Assembly: GCA_026394095.1 (NCBI GenBank)
Contig: JAPKYY010000884.1
Span: forward strand, 1-5,527
Direction of reading: 5' to 3'
DNA length: 5,527 nt
Source: Acidobacteriota bacterium
GTDB lineage: Bacteria > Acidobacteriota > Terriglobia > Bryobacterales > Bryobacteraceae
Position numbers and translations under genes: made by a program. Below, piece after piece: positions 1-5,527 of this stretch (within the stretch, counting starts at the first letter, position 1; every line of letters begins with the position of its first letter). The notes beneath the pieces are model-generated. The model saw only the letters and a list, made by a program, of their open reading frames with translations, ran no database searches and was not told the DNA's origin.

Positions 1-538
1 CTCGGCCTTCAACAGAGCATCGTATTCCACGCTCGGGTAGCCCTTTATCTGCGAACACGTCCCGGCGGGTGTTGAAGGAATCGAGTACGCTGTCGAAAGT
101 CTGGCTGCCGTACGCCGAGGCCATGCTGGTCTCGATCTTGCGGATCACCTTGTAGCGTTTGTCCACGTTGATCGAGAGTTTGTCGCCCGACGGCTCGACC
201 AGCATCATGTGCTGCACGATTTTGGTATTTCCACCCTGCTTGGTGGTGTTGTATATCTCGATCTCGACGCCTGAACCATTGGAACCCGGGTTGAGCAGCT
301 TGTTGTAGGTGACACCGTCGAAAATCGCCTGCATGAGCAGAGGGCCATCAACGCCTTGTGAAAACTGATACTTGCCATCGTCACCAGACTTGGTGTTGCC
401 GGCAGGCATCATGCCGCCATCGCCAAGGCGCATCAGAACAATCGGGACATCGGCGGCGGGTTTACCAGTAGTCTTATTGACTACCGTGCCGTCGATCGCG
501 AACAGACTAGCCGCACAGAACAGAAGAAGGGACTTCAT
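1..538 (-). CDS. Secreted protein with carboxypeptidase-regulatory-like domain (3' end outside window, probable frameshift)
   Basis: The first 179 codons of a gene that leaves the window. The N-terminus is a short signal peptide (MKSLLLFCAASLFA, likely cut after A14). It is followed by IDGTVVNKTTGKPAADVPIV and then, near 48-60, GNTKSGDDGKYQFS. This is the strand and turn pattern of carboxypeptidase-regulatory-like / transthyretin-type beta-sandwich domains (about 15-85). The part after about 105 (QHMMLVEPSGDKLSINV) is probably a second domain that I do not recognise. The ATG overlaps the stop of the CcmI-like gene (ATGA), with GGAG 7 bases upstream, so it is co-translated with the ccm cluster. 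Near residue 165 the reading frame changes from well-used to rare codons, while the neighbouring frame becomes good: a probable one-base indel at about 41-46. No function is assigned; location periplasm or outer envelope. Gene existence is well supported, domain name moderately. Confidence 0.78.
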   Translation of the reverse strand, partial: MKSLLLFCAASLFAIDGTVVNKTTGKPAADVPIVLMRLGDGGMMPAGNTKSGDDGKYQFSQGVDGPLLMQAIFDGVTYNKLLNPGSNGSGVEIEIYNTTKQGGNTKIVQHMMLVEPSGDKLSINVDKRYKVIRKIETSMASAYGSQTFDSVLDSFNTRRDVFADKGLPERGIRCSVEGR

Positions 539-819
539 TTGGAAACTCCGAGACTGGCTTTGAGTGCATCCACTTCGGCCAGCACCTGGGCGAGTTCACC
601 CTGGAGGCTCTGCTTGGATTTGGCGTAATCGTCGTCCGATAGCTTACCCAGTCTCAGTTCAAACTGCAGATCGCGGAGGTTTTCATAGATACGCGCTTTA
701 CGTTCGTCAAAAACCTTGAAGGGGTTTTCAGCAGGAAGCTTCGGAAGATCAGCTTCGCGGATAAAAAGTGTCAGGGCAAGCACAAAAAGTGTGAGCCCAA
801 TGGCAATGGCGATGATCAT
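535..819 (-). CDS. Short CcmI-like cytochrome c biogenesis membrane protein
   Basis: A 94-residue protein with an N-terminal membrane helix (about 2-20), a short proline-containing linker, and a conserved block at about 37-66 (FDERKARIYENLRDLQFE, then RLGKLSDDDY). The rest is a charged helix, about 60-90, that could form a coiled coil. The ERK-A-YENLRDL-FE-RLGKLSDDDY pattern is the one found at the N-terminus of CcmI-type proteins, the apocytochrome chaperone subunits that associate with CcmF and CcmH. The large TPR domain of proteobacterial CcmI is absent, so this version could act as a CcmF/H partner but would lack the usual apocytochrome-binding module. It starts 9 bases after the ccmH stop with no convincing ribosome site, suggesting coupling to ccmH. 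It ends in an ATGA overlap with the next gene. The assignment rests on motif resemblance and position. Confidence 0.72.
   Translation of the reverse strand: MIIAIAIGLTLFVLALTLFIREADLPKLPAENPFKVFDERKARIYENLRDLQFELRLGKLSDDDYAKSKQSLQGELAQVLAEVDALKASLGVSK
546..549 (-). promoter_or_regulatory. Ribosome binding site of the secreted-protein gene
   Basis: On the minus strand this reads GGAG, 7 bases before ATG 538 and inside the end of the CcmI-like gene. With the ATGA stop/start overlap it supports the chosen start and translational coupling. Confidence 0.6.
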
Positions 820-828
820 GAGCGCAGT

Positions 829-1305
829 CTAGGATTCCATTCGATCGAGTTCTTTGGCGGCTGTTGACGCGTAGTCAGCCAGAGCGGCCGGTTCAACAGG
901 TACAGCTGGAGCAGGCATGGGTGAGCGGAAGCGCTTGATATAAACGCCGATGGCTATCAGTCCGATGAGAACCGCAAAGCCTGGCATCAGCCAGCCTAGC
1001 AATCCGAATCCGGTGGATTCAGGTTCAGACAATGCTTTGCGGCCTTGTTCTTTAACGAAGCGCCCGACGATGTTCTGATCGCTGGCGCCCATGGTCTGCA
1101 GTTGCTTGATTTTCTGCTTGGCCGGGAAAGCATAACCGCAGGCGATCATCGAGCAATCCCCAACGGAGTTGCGGCAGCTTCCGCACAGACAGGCCAGTTT
1201 CATACCGACACGCTTGATCTCGGGTGAGATAAAGTCCATCGGGTTTTGCGCAATGGACAGCGTGGTGAGCAGCCCGAGGAGGGCAAGAGTCTTAAGTCTT
1301 TGCAT
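829..1305 (-). CDS. ccmH: Cytochrome c maturation protein CcmH, cysteine-rich variant
   Basis: Membrane-anchored thiol oxidoreductase of System I, thought to keep the apocytochrome CXXCH thiols ready for haem attachment. ATG 1305 (158 aa) is preferred to an in-frame ATG six codons upstream because AAGGGG lies 4 bases before it and a clean signal peptide then follows (MQRLKTLALLGLLTTLSIA, cut before Q20). The conserved CcmH core runs from about 23 to 95 (FISPEIKRVGMKLACLCGSC). Instead of the standard LRCxxCQN motif it has C39-L-C41-G-S-C44, then C51 and C56 in a V-DC-M-AC-YA pattern. That is five cysteines within 18 residues. A C-terminal membrane helix lies at about 101-122, followed by a basic RFRSP stretch and a cytoplasmic tail of about 30 residues. 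This matches the single-CcmH-domain form without the TPR extension seen in E. coli CcmH. It overlaps the ccmF stop by 14 bases. Family call strong; redox roles of the individual cysteines unknown. Confidence 0.9.
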   Translation of the reverse strand: MQRLKTLALLGLLTTLSIAQNPMDFISPEIKRVGMKLACLCGSCRNSVGDCSMIACGYAFPAKQKIKQLQTMGASDQNIVGRFVKEQGRKALSEPESTGFGLLGWLMPGFAVLIGLIAIGVYIKRFRSPMPAPAVPVEPAALADYASTAAKELDRMES

Positions 1306-3316
1306 GGGACCCCTTGGACACATTCGTTGTCGTCGTGCCTACCACCTCGGTGCGGGCGTAACTGTATTTGATCTTGGAAGGAATCAGGCAGATGATCGTC
1401 CCGATGAGAACAACCCAGAAGCCGACCCAGATCCAGCTCACCAGAGGAAACACGTAAGCCTGAATCACAGCACCCTGACCTTGTGTAGCCATCGCTGCGA
1501 AATTCAGGAAGAGATCTTCGTTGAGCCGTCGACGGATATCCACATGGCTGGTGGGCTGGCGGCTGGCCTTATAGATGCGGCGTTCGGGCTCCATCGTATC
1601 GATCTTCTGACCGTCGACAAGCACATCGATTTTCGCCTTCATCCAGGCGTAGTTCTCTTCATCACCGTCTTTGATGTCAGTAATCTTGAGCTCATAGCGG
1701 CCAATGTTAAAAGACTTGCCCATTGAGGCTTCGACGATCAGGTCTTTATTAAAAGCTGCACCAGTGAAGCCGACAAACATGACGACAACACCCATGTGTA
1801 CGAGATAGCCACCGTAGCGACGCGTGTTGCGGTAGGTGAGTTCGATGGTGGCACGCACCACATTCATGCTCTCTTTGTGAGCGATGGCGATTGCACCCTT
1901 AATGAATTCGCTGGCGATAGTGGCCGTAACAAAGAGGCAAAGGCCGAAGCTGAGAAGCGCATATTCGTTGCGGATGCCAGCACCGAAGAGCACTGCCATC
2001 AGCACGAACATCGCAATCGTTGGCCACATGAAATTACGCCGCAGACTGTCGGGCGAGCTGCGCCGCCATGCGATCAGCGGGCCGGCGCCGGTAAGGAATA
2101 GCAGGAAGAGACCAATCGGAATATTCACCTTGTTGAAGAAGGGCGCATCCACGCTGATCTTCTCGCCGGTCACCGCTTCGCTGATCACCGGGAACAAGGT
2201 GCCCCAGAGGACGGCGAAACAACTGGCCAGCAAAACGAGGTTGTTGAAGAGGAAGCCGGATTCGCGGCTGACGACAGATTCCAGATGCGATTCGCTCTTG
2301 AGGAATTCCAGGCGGTCGAGGATCAGCCACACCGTCGCGGCTATGCCAATAGCAAGGAAAGTCGCGAAATAGTTACCGATCGAGGAAATGCCGAAAGCAT
2401 GGACGCTTTGTACAAGGCCGCTTCGCGTAAGCATCGTGCCGAAGATGCAGAGGAAGAAGGTGGCAGAAACCAGCACCATATTCCAGACCTTCATCATGCC
2501 GCGCTTCTCTTGCATCATTACGCTGTGCAGAAAGGCTGTGGCCGTAATCCAGGGAAGTACGCTTGCGTTCTCCACCGGGTCCCAGGCCCAATAACCGCCC
2601 CATCCCAGCACGTAATAAGCCCAGCCCATGCCGAGCGTAATGCCAATCGTCTGGAAGAGCCAGGTGACCAGAGTCCAGCGGCGCGTGGTGTGGATCCATT
2701 CGTCACCAGGTTGTTTGGTAATCAGTGAGGCGATGGCGAAGGCAAAGGGAACGATAAACCCGACATAGCCGAGATAAAGCATCGGCGGATGGATCGCCAT
2801 AGAAGGAGTTTGCAACAGCGGGTTGAGGCCCTGGCCGTCTGGCAAGGTAATAATGCCGCGGCCGATCGCCCAAAGCTGGAAGGGCGGAACTACGAAATTG
2901 TTCAGGATCAGGAAGAAGATCTGGGTGAACATGATCACGCCGATAACCCAGGGCATGATCGTTTTGAATTGCTTGCGGTTGGTGAAGACGACGACTGCGC
3001 CGTAGCAGGAGAGGATCCAGCTCCAGAAAAGAAGAGAACCTTCCTGCCCGCCCCACCAGGCCGTGATTTTGTAGAGAAGAGGCATCGCCTTGTTGGAGTG
3101 CGAGGCAACGTATTGTAGACGGAAGTCGCCTTCAATCAAGCCGTAAAGCAGCAGGCCGCTGGCCGTGGTGATGAGGGCCCAAACAAGGTAGACAGATCGT
3201 TGTGCTGCGGCAACCAAGAAAAGGTTTTTTCGCCATGCACCAACGATAGAACTGAAGAGAGCAAATATGGCCACACAAAAGGCCAAAAGCAGCGATAGCG
3301 CGCCGACATTTTCCAT
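1292..3316 (-). CDS. ccmF: Cytochrome c haem lyase subunit CcmF
   Basis: Polytopic inner-membrane core of the System I haem lyase, which takes haem from CcmE and helps attach it to apocytochrome c. It has 674 residues, close to the usual 640-680, and many hydrophobic helices. The tryptophan-rich WWD signature (haem-handling protein family) is at about 239-256, WGGYWAWDPVENASVLPW. Four histidines match the haem ligands described for E. coli CcmF: H176 (AIHPP; P-His1), H264 (FLHS; TM-His1), H306 (SVHAFG; P-His2) and H507 (YLVHMGVVVMF; TM-His2). The CcmF C-terminal domain is present, with a soluble segment at about 525-610 before a last helix at about 622-645. No internal stop, frameshift or split was seen, unlike plant or some archaeal CcmF. 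The ATG at 3316 follows ccmE by 24 bases; the nearest GGAG is about 12 bases upstream, so the ribosome site is weak and translation may be coupled to ccmE. Its TAA stop overlaps the start of ccmH. Confidence 0.98.
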   Translation of the reverse strand: MENVGALSLLLAFCVAIFALFSSIVGAWRKNLFLVAAAQRSVYLVWALITTASGLLLYGLIEGDFRLQYVASHSNKAMPLLYKITAWWGGQEGSLLFWSWILSCYGAVVVFTNRKQFKTIMPWVIGVIMFTQIFFLILNNFVVPPFQLWAIGRGIITLPDGQGLNPLLQTPSMAIHPPMLYLGYVGFIVPFAFAIASLITKQPGDEWIHTTRRWTLVTWLFQTIGITLGMGWAYYVLGWGGYWAWDPVENASVLPWITATAFLHSVMMQEKRGMMKVWNMVLVSATFFLCIFGTMLTRSGLVQSVHAFGISSIGNYFATFLAIGIAATVWLILDRLEFLKSESHLESVVSRESGFLFNNLVLLASCFAVLWGTLFPVISEAVTGEKISVDAPFFNKVNIPIGLFLLFLTGAGPLIAWRRSSPDSLRRNFMWPTIAMFVLMAVLFGAGIRNEYALLSFGLCLFVTATIASEFIKGAIAIAHKESMNVVRATIELTYRNTRRYGGYLVHMGVVVMFVGFTGAAFNKDLIVEASMGKSFNIGRYELKITDIKDGDEENYAWMKAKIDVLVDGQKIDTMEPERRIYKASRQPTSHVDIRRRLNEDLFLNFAAMATQGQGAVIQAYVFPLVSWIWVGFWVVLIGTIICLIPSKIKYSYARTEVVGTTTTNVSKGSHAKT
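1310..1315 (-). promoter_or_regulatory. Ribosome binding site of ccmH inside the end of ccmF
   Basis: The minus-strand reading is AAGGGG, 4 bases before ATG 1305 and inside the last codons of ccmF. It supports the shorter CcmH start over the ATG at 1323 and indicates coupled translation with ccmF. Confidence 0.6.
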
Positions 3317-3340
3317 AGGGAAGGAGTACTCCGATTGCCG

Positions 3341-3802
3341 CTAGCTGCGGCTGGGCTTAGACGTAATGTTTGTGGGCTCTGTGCCGGGCTTGATCTGGCC
3401 GGGTTTGGCTTCGTACTTCGAAGCGCACTTTGCCTGGATCTTGTTGGCATTAAAGCTGCCATCTGCATTCAGATGACCGTCGGCAAGGGCCTGAGCGTCA
3501 TCACGGAAGGTGTCCGGGAGCGGGTCGCTTCCGGTATAGGTAACTTTCAACAATTGGCCTTTAGCCGCCCCATCCTGTTGCACCAGATGGAAGCTGACTT
3601 CTTTGCCACTGCGCTGGATCGAACCCTTGACGACATCTCCGCCTACGCGCAATCGCTTGCCTTGGGCACGGTCGCCCATCTGCTGCAATTCCGCTACGGT
3701 TTTGTAGTAAGTTTTGGTTTCGTTGACCCCGCCAACTGCCAGCCAGGCAAGCGTCGCGATCACAATCCCGATGACAAGGCCAAATTTCATGTACGGCTTC
3801 AT
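3341..3802 (-). CDS. ccmE: Cytochrome c maturation protein CcmE, haem chaperone, Cys-type (CxxxY)
   Basis: Periplasmic haem chaperone of System I: it binds haem covalently and carries it from the CcmABCD loading complex to CcmF. I chose ATG 3802 (153 aa) over a TTG seven codons upstream because AGAGGAA lies 6 bases before this ATG. Residues 7-24 form the single N-terminal membrane anchor. An OB-fold-like beta domain follows at about 30-130, including a V-GGDV-KGSI strand and the VSFHLV strand. The haem-binding site of classical CcmE is HxxxY (H130 and Y134 in E. coli). Here the matching segment reads KCASKYEAKP, with C126 (3425-3427) in place of His and Y130 (3413-3415) kept. Cys-type CcmE is known from archaea and some bacteria, including Desulfovibrio. 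A flexible, proline- and lysine-rich tail of about 20 residues follows. The gene is first of the tight ccm cluster, 24 bases before ccmF. The CcmE call is very likely. Confidence 0.95.
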   Translation of the reverse strand: MKPYMKFGLVIGIVIATLAWLAVGGVNETKTYYKTVAELQQMGDRAQGKRLRVGGDVVKGSIQRSGKEVSFHLVQQDGAAKGQLLKVTYTGSDPLPDTFRDDAQALADGHLNADGSFNANKIQAKCASKYEAKPGQIKPGTEPTNITSKPSRS

Positions 3803-3869
3803 GAGCAATTCCTCTTGCCCCAATCATATCGCCAAACAAGAATAGCTGCTGTCAGGCAGTAAAGGAAAT
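3803..3869 (-). other. Spacer between the sensor kinase and ccmE
   Basis: This 67-base spacer is the largest gap in the window and the only plausible place for a ccm promoter. It contains the ccmE ribosome site and a TATGAT hexamer (3828-3823 on the minus strand) without a well-spaced -35 partner. A CTGC/GCAG hairpin of only 4 pairs (about 3846-3859) has no T-run. No terminator is visible behind the kinase gene, so read-through from the kinase into ccmE is possible. Confidence 0.4.
3809..3815 (-). promoter_or_regulatory. Ribosome binding site of ccmE
   Basis: Read on the minus strand this is AGAGGAA, 6 bases before ATG 3802. It decides the ccmE start: the upstream in-frame TTG at 3823 would place this motif inside the gene and has no comparable motif before it. 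Confidence 0.7.
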
Positions 3870-5527
3870 TTAAGAATTCGAGACAGAATTGAGGCTGAGC
3901 CAGTGGCTGAGAACTCGATTCAGCTCTTCAGCCTGTATCGGCTTTGAGAGAAAGTCGTCCATTCCAGCCGCAAAGCAGCGTTCTTTTTCGCTCTCCATAG
4001 CGGAGGCCGTGAGAGCAATGATTGGGATTCTTCTTGCCGAAGACTCCTGTTTGCGGATCTCAGACGTGGCTAGTGCGCCGTCCATGTTTGGCATGTGCGA
4101 ATCCATCAGGATCGCATCAAAGTGGCTGTTCTTCCAGGCAGCCACCCCTTCAACACCATCAGAAGCCAGCGCAACGTGGTAGCCCATCATTTCCAGCAGA
4201 GACTGCACCACAAGTTGATTCACCATATTGTCTTCAACGACGAGGATATTGGCTGTCGAAGATTGCCTAGGCTCGACTGGAATCTCTTCAGCTGCTTTGG
4301 GTGCCACCTGGACTGTCTGGATCGGGATCGCAACCTTAAATGTCGAACCCTTGCCAAGTATGCTTTCAACTTCGATCGTGCCGCCCATCGAGGCAATCAA
4401 TTCATGCACTATCGACAAACCGAGGCCGGTACCCCCAAAACGCCTGGAAATTGAGGAGTCAGCCTGAAAGAACTTTTCAAACAAATGTTCTTTGCCGGCA
4501 TCCGAGATGCCGATGCCTGTGTCAGCAACGCTAAGCAGAAACTGCGAACCATCGTACCCAAGACAAACACGAACGCTGCCTTCATCTGTAAACTTGATCG
4601 CGTTGGCGACAAGATTGACGATAATTTGCCGAAGCCGGACGGGATCTGCAAGAACAGAGTCCGGAATCTGTTCGAGCCCCGTATCACCAAATGTCAGATG
4701 CTTTTCCCGGGCTGTAACGGCGAAGGGGCGCAGACTGTCTTCGATCAGTTCGTTCAGATTCATCACTTCGGGTTGAAGCAGAATTTGCTCACGAGCGACG
4801 CGAGCGAGATCCAGAACGTCGTTGACGATGGAGAGAAGATTCTTACCAGAACTTCGTAGCATCTTGAGGAGTTTGTTCTGTTCATCATCAAGGGGAGATC
4901 TGAGCAGAATCTCGGACAGACCGAGAATCCCGTTCAGGGGAGTGCGGATCTCATGACTCATGTTGGCCAGAAACTGGGTCTTGGCCTCGTCTGCGGCAAG
5001 TGCAGCTTGTTGCGAACGACGGGTTAGAACTACAAACCGGCAGAGGGCGATCAGAAGAAGCAGCAAGACAACGACAAGAGTGTAGGAAACTCGGGTGGCA
5101 CGCTGGGCTGAATTTTCTCTGTAGATCAGGTCTAGATAGCCAATGGAAAAATAGGCCCAATCCTTCAGAGCCACCTTGTAGCTGCCGTCGGCGACCATTG
5201 CGTCGATTTCGTCGCGCAAGACGTTTGCCACCACAGAAGCCTCAAGCGAGGACCCGATACCAAGTTCATTTGGTGGAAGGTCCAGACTCAGGACATTGAG
5301 GTTTACTTGTAGGCATTCCCTTGGTGGCTGAAGCAGATGCCATTGCAGTGGCCGTGCTTCGATCATCAGAAATTCCGCACCGCCAGAGCAGAGTGCCACG
5401 AGCCCTTCAGTCCGGTCATCGATGCCGATCAGTTCGGCCTTCGGAAACAACTCACGGCCCTGACTGCTAAGCTTCTTTTTCCGTACGATCACCCGGCGTG
5501 TTTCGTCCTTGAGATTCGCGATCTGCC
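3870..5527 (-). CDS. Hybrid sensor histidine kinase with periplasmic solute-binding domain (5' end outside window)
   Basis: Inner-membrane sensor kinase, expected to autophosphorylate on His and pass the phosphate to its own receiver. Numbering is from the GTG codon at 5492. The frame stays open from there to the window edge and reads as protein, so that GTG is probably not the start and the N-terminus is missing. Residues about 1-115 resemble the second lobe of a type 3 solute-binding protein (RDEIDAMVADGSYKVALKDW near 93-112). One transmembrane helix lies at about 136-157. HisKA carries the SHEIRTPLNG H-box with H180. HATPase_c has N297 (N-box), DTGIGIS at 324-330 and GGTGLGLS at 353-360. 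A receiver occupies about 414-530, with E420/D421, phosphoacceptor D464 (LMDSHMP), T495 and K517, so all catalytic residues are intact. There is no PAS, HAMP or Hpt domain. Its TAA stop lies 67 bases before ccmE on the same strand. The ligand is unknown and no partner regulator is visible. The kinase call is secure; the solute-binding lobe is a motif-level inference. Confidence 0.93.
   Translation of the reverse strand, partial: QIANLKDETRRVIVRKKKLSSQGRELFPKAELIGIDDRTEGLVALCSGGAEFLMIEARPLQWHLLQPPRECLQVNLNVLSLDLPPNELGIGSSLEASVVANVLRDEIDAMVADGSYKVALKDWAYFSIGYLDLIYRENSAQRATRVSYTLVVVLLLLLIALCRFVVLTRRSQQAALAADEAKTQFLANMSHEIRTPLNGILGLSEILLRSPLDDEQNKLLKMLRSSGKNLLSIVNDVLDLARVAREQILLQPEVMNLNELIEDSLRPFAVTAREKHLTFGDTGLEQIPDSVLADPVRLRQIIVNLVANAIKFTDEGSVRVCLGYDGSQFLLSVADTGIGISDAGKEHLFEKFFQADSSISRRFGGTGLGLSIVHELIASMGGTIEVESILGKGSTFKVAIPIQTVQVAPKAAEEIPVEPRQSSTANILVVEDNMVNQLVVQSLLEMMGYHVALASDGVEGVAAWKNSHFDAILMDSHMPNMDGALATSEIRKQESSARRIPIIALTASAMESEKERCFAAGMDDFLSKPIQAEELNRVLSHWLSLNSVSNS

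Noticed and set aside
1169..1726. Plus-strand open frame of 185 codons opposite ccmH and ccmF
   Set aside because: It lies antisense to two clearly conserved genes, its protein shows no recognisable motif, and there is no ribosome site. It is a shadow of the ccmF/ccmH codon pattern.
3323..3332. Perfect 10-base palindrome GGAGTACTCC between ccmE and ccmF
   Set aside because: It has no loop and no T-run for a terminator and is too short to claim as an operator. Such palindromes occur by chance, and the GGAG part is about 12 bases from the ccmF start.
3823..3828. TATGAT as a -10 box for ccmE
   Set aside because: It resembles TATAAT, but the nearest TTGACA-like hexamer (CTGACA) is 21 bases away, too far for a standard promoter, and the leader would be very short.
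3846..3859. Hairpin CTGC-CTGACA-GCAG as a terminator for the kinase gene
   Set aside because: There are only four base pairs and no following T-run.
3335..3862. Plus-strand open frame of 175 codons opposite ccmE
   Set aside because: It is antisense to ccmE along its whole useful length, with no domain signature and no ribosome site.
5490..5492. GTG as the true start of the sensor kinase
   Set aside because: The frame is open upstream to the window edge with protein-like sequence (IANLKDETRR), there is no ribosome site, and a start here would leave half a solute-binding domain without a signal peptide.
1..5527. Mobile elements, CRISPR arrays, tRNA or rRNA genes, long repeats
   Set aside because: No repeated units, terminal inverted repeats, transposase motifs or RNA-gene signatures were seen by eye on either strand.

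Overview
This window is a bacterial chromosome segment in which every credible gene lies on the minus strand, so the genes are read from high to low coordinates. It holds the 3' part of a membrane-bound hybrid sensor kinase, then a compact cytochrome c maturation (System I, Ccm) cluster ccmE-ccmF-ccmH-ccmI(short), then the 5' part of a secreted protein with a carboxypeptidase-regulatory-like beta-sandwich domain. The protein style suggests a Gram-negative soil or sediment bacterium, most likely of the Acidobacteriota (Bryobacter/Solibacter-like). The clues are a Cys-type CcmE, a cysteine-rich CcmH, a very short CcmI and the secreted protein beginning with an IDGTVVNKTTGKP-type strand. That placement is an inference from family resemblance and was not tested by a search.

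Layout. 5527-3870: hybrid histidine kinase, cut by the window edge at its 5' end (solute-binding lobe, one membrane helix, HisKA, HATPase, receiver). 3869-3803: a 67-base spacer with a ribosome binding site but no clear promoter or terminator. 3802-3341: ccmE, the haem chaperone. 3316-1292: ccmF, the haem lyase core. 1305-829: ccmH, overlapping the end of ccmF by 14 bases. 819-535: a 94-residue CcmI-like membrane protein. 538-1: signal-peptide protein overlapping the CcmI-like gene by ATGA and running off the window. Gaps between the last five genes are 24 bases or less, so ccmE through the secreted-protein gene look like one transcript. No stretch over 300 bases lacks a gene.

How it works. 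In System I, haem is loaded on CcmE in the periplasm by CcmABCD, then passed to the CcmF/H/I complex, which joins it to the CXXCH thiols of apocytochrome c. Here the delivery and attachment half (E, F, H, I) is present. The loading half (CcmA, B, C, D) and the thioredoxin CcmG are not in the window. The main points of interest are the replacement of the haem-binding histidine of CcmE by cysteine (CASKY in place of HxxxY), its coexistence with a CcmH carrying five clustered cysteines in an unusual CxCxxC arrangement, and the translationally coupled secreted protein of unknown role. The far end of that last gene shows a codon-usage break suggesting a one-base frameshift near positions 41-46.
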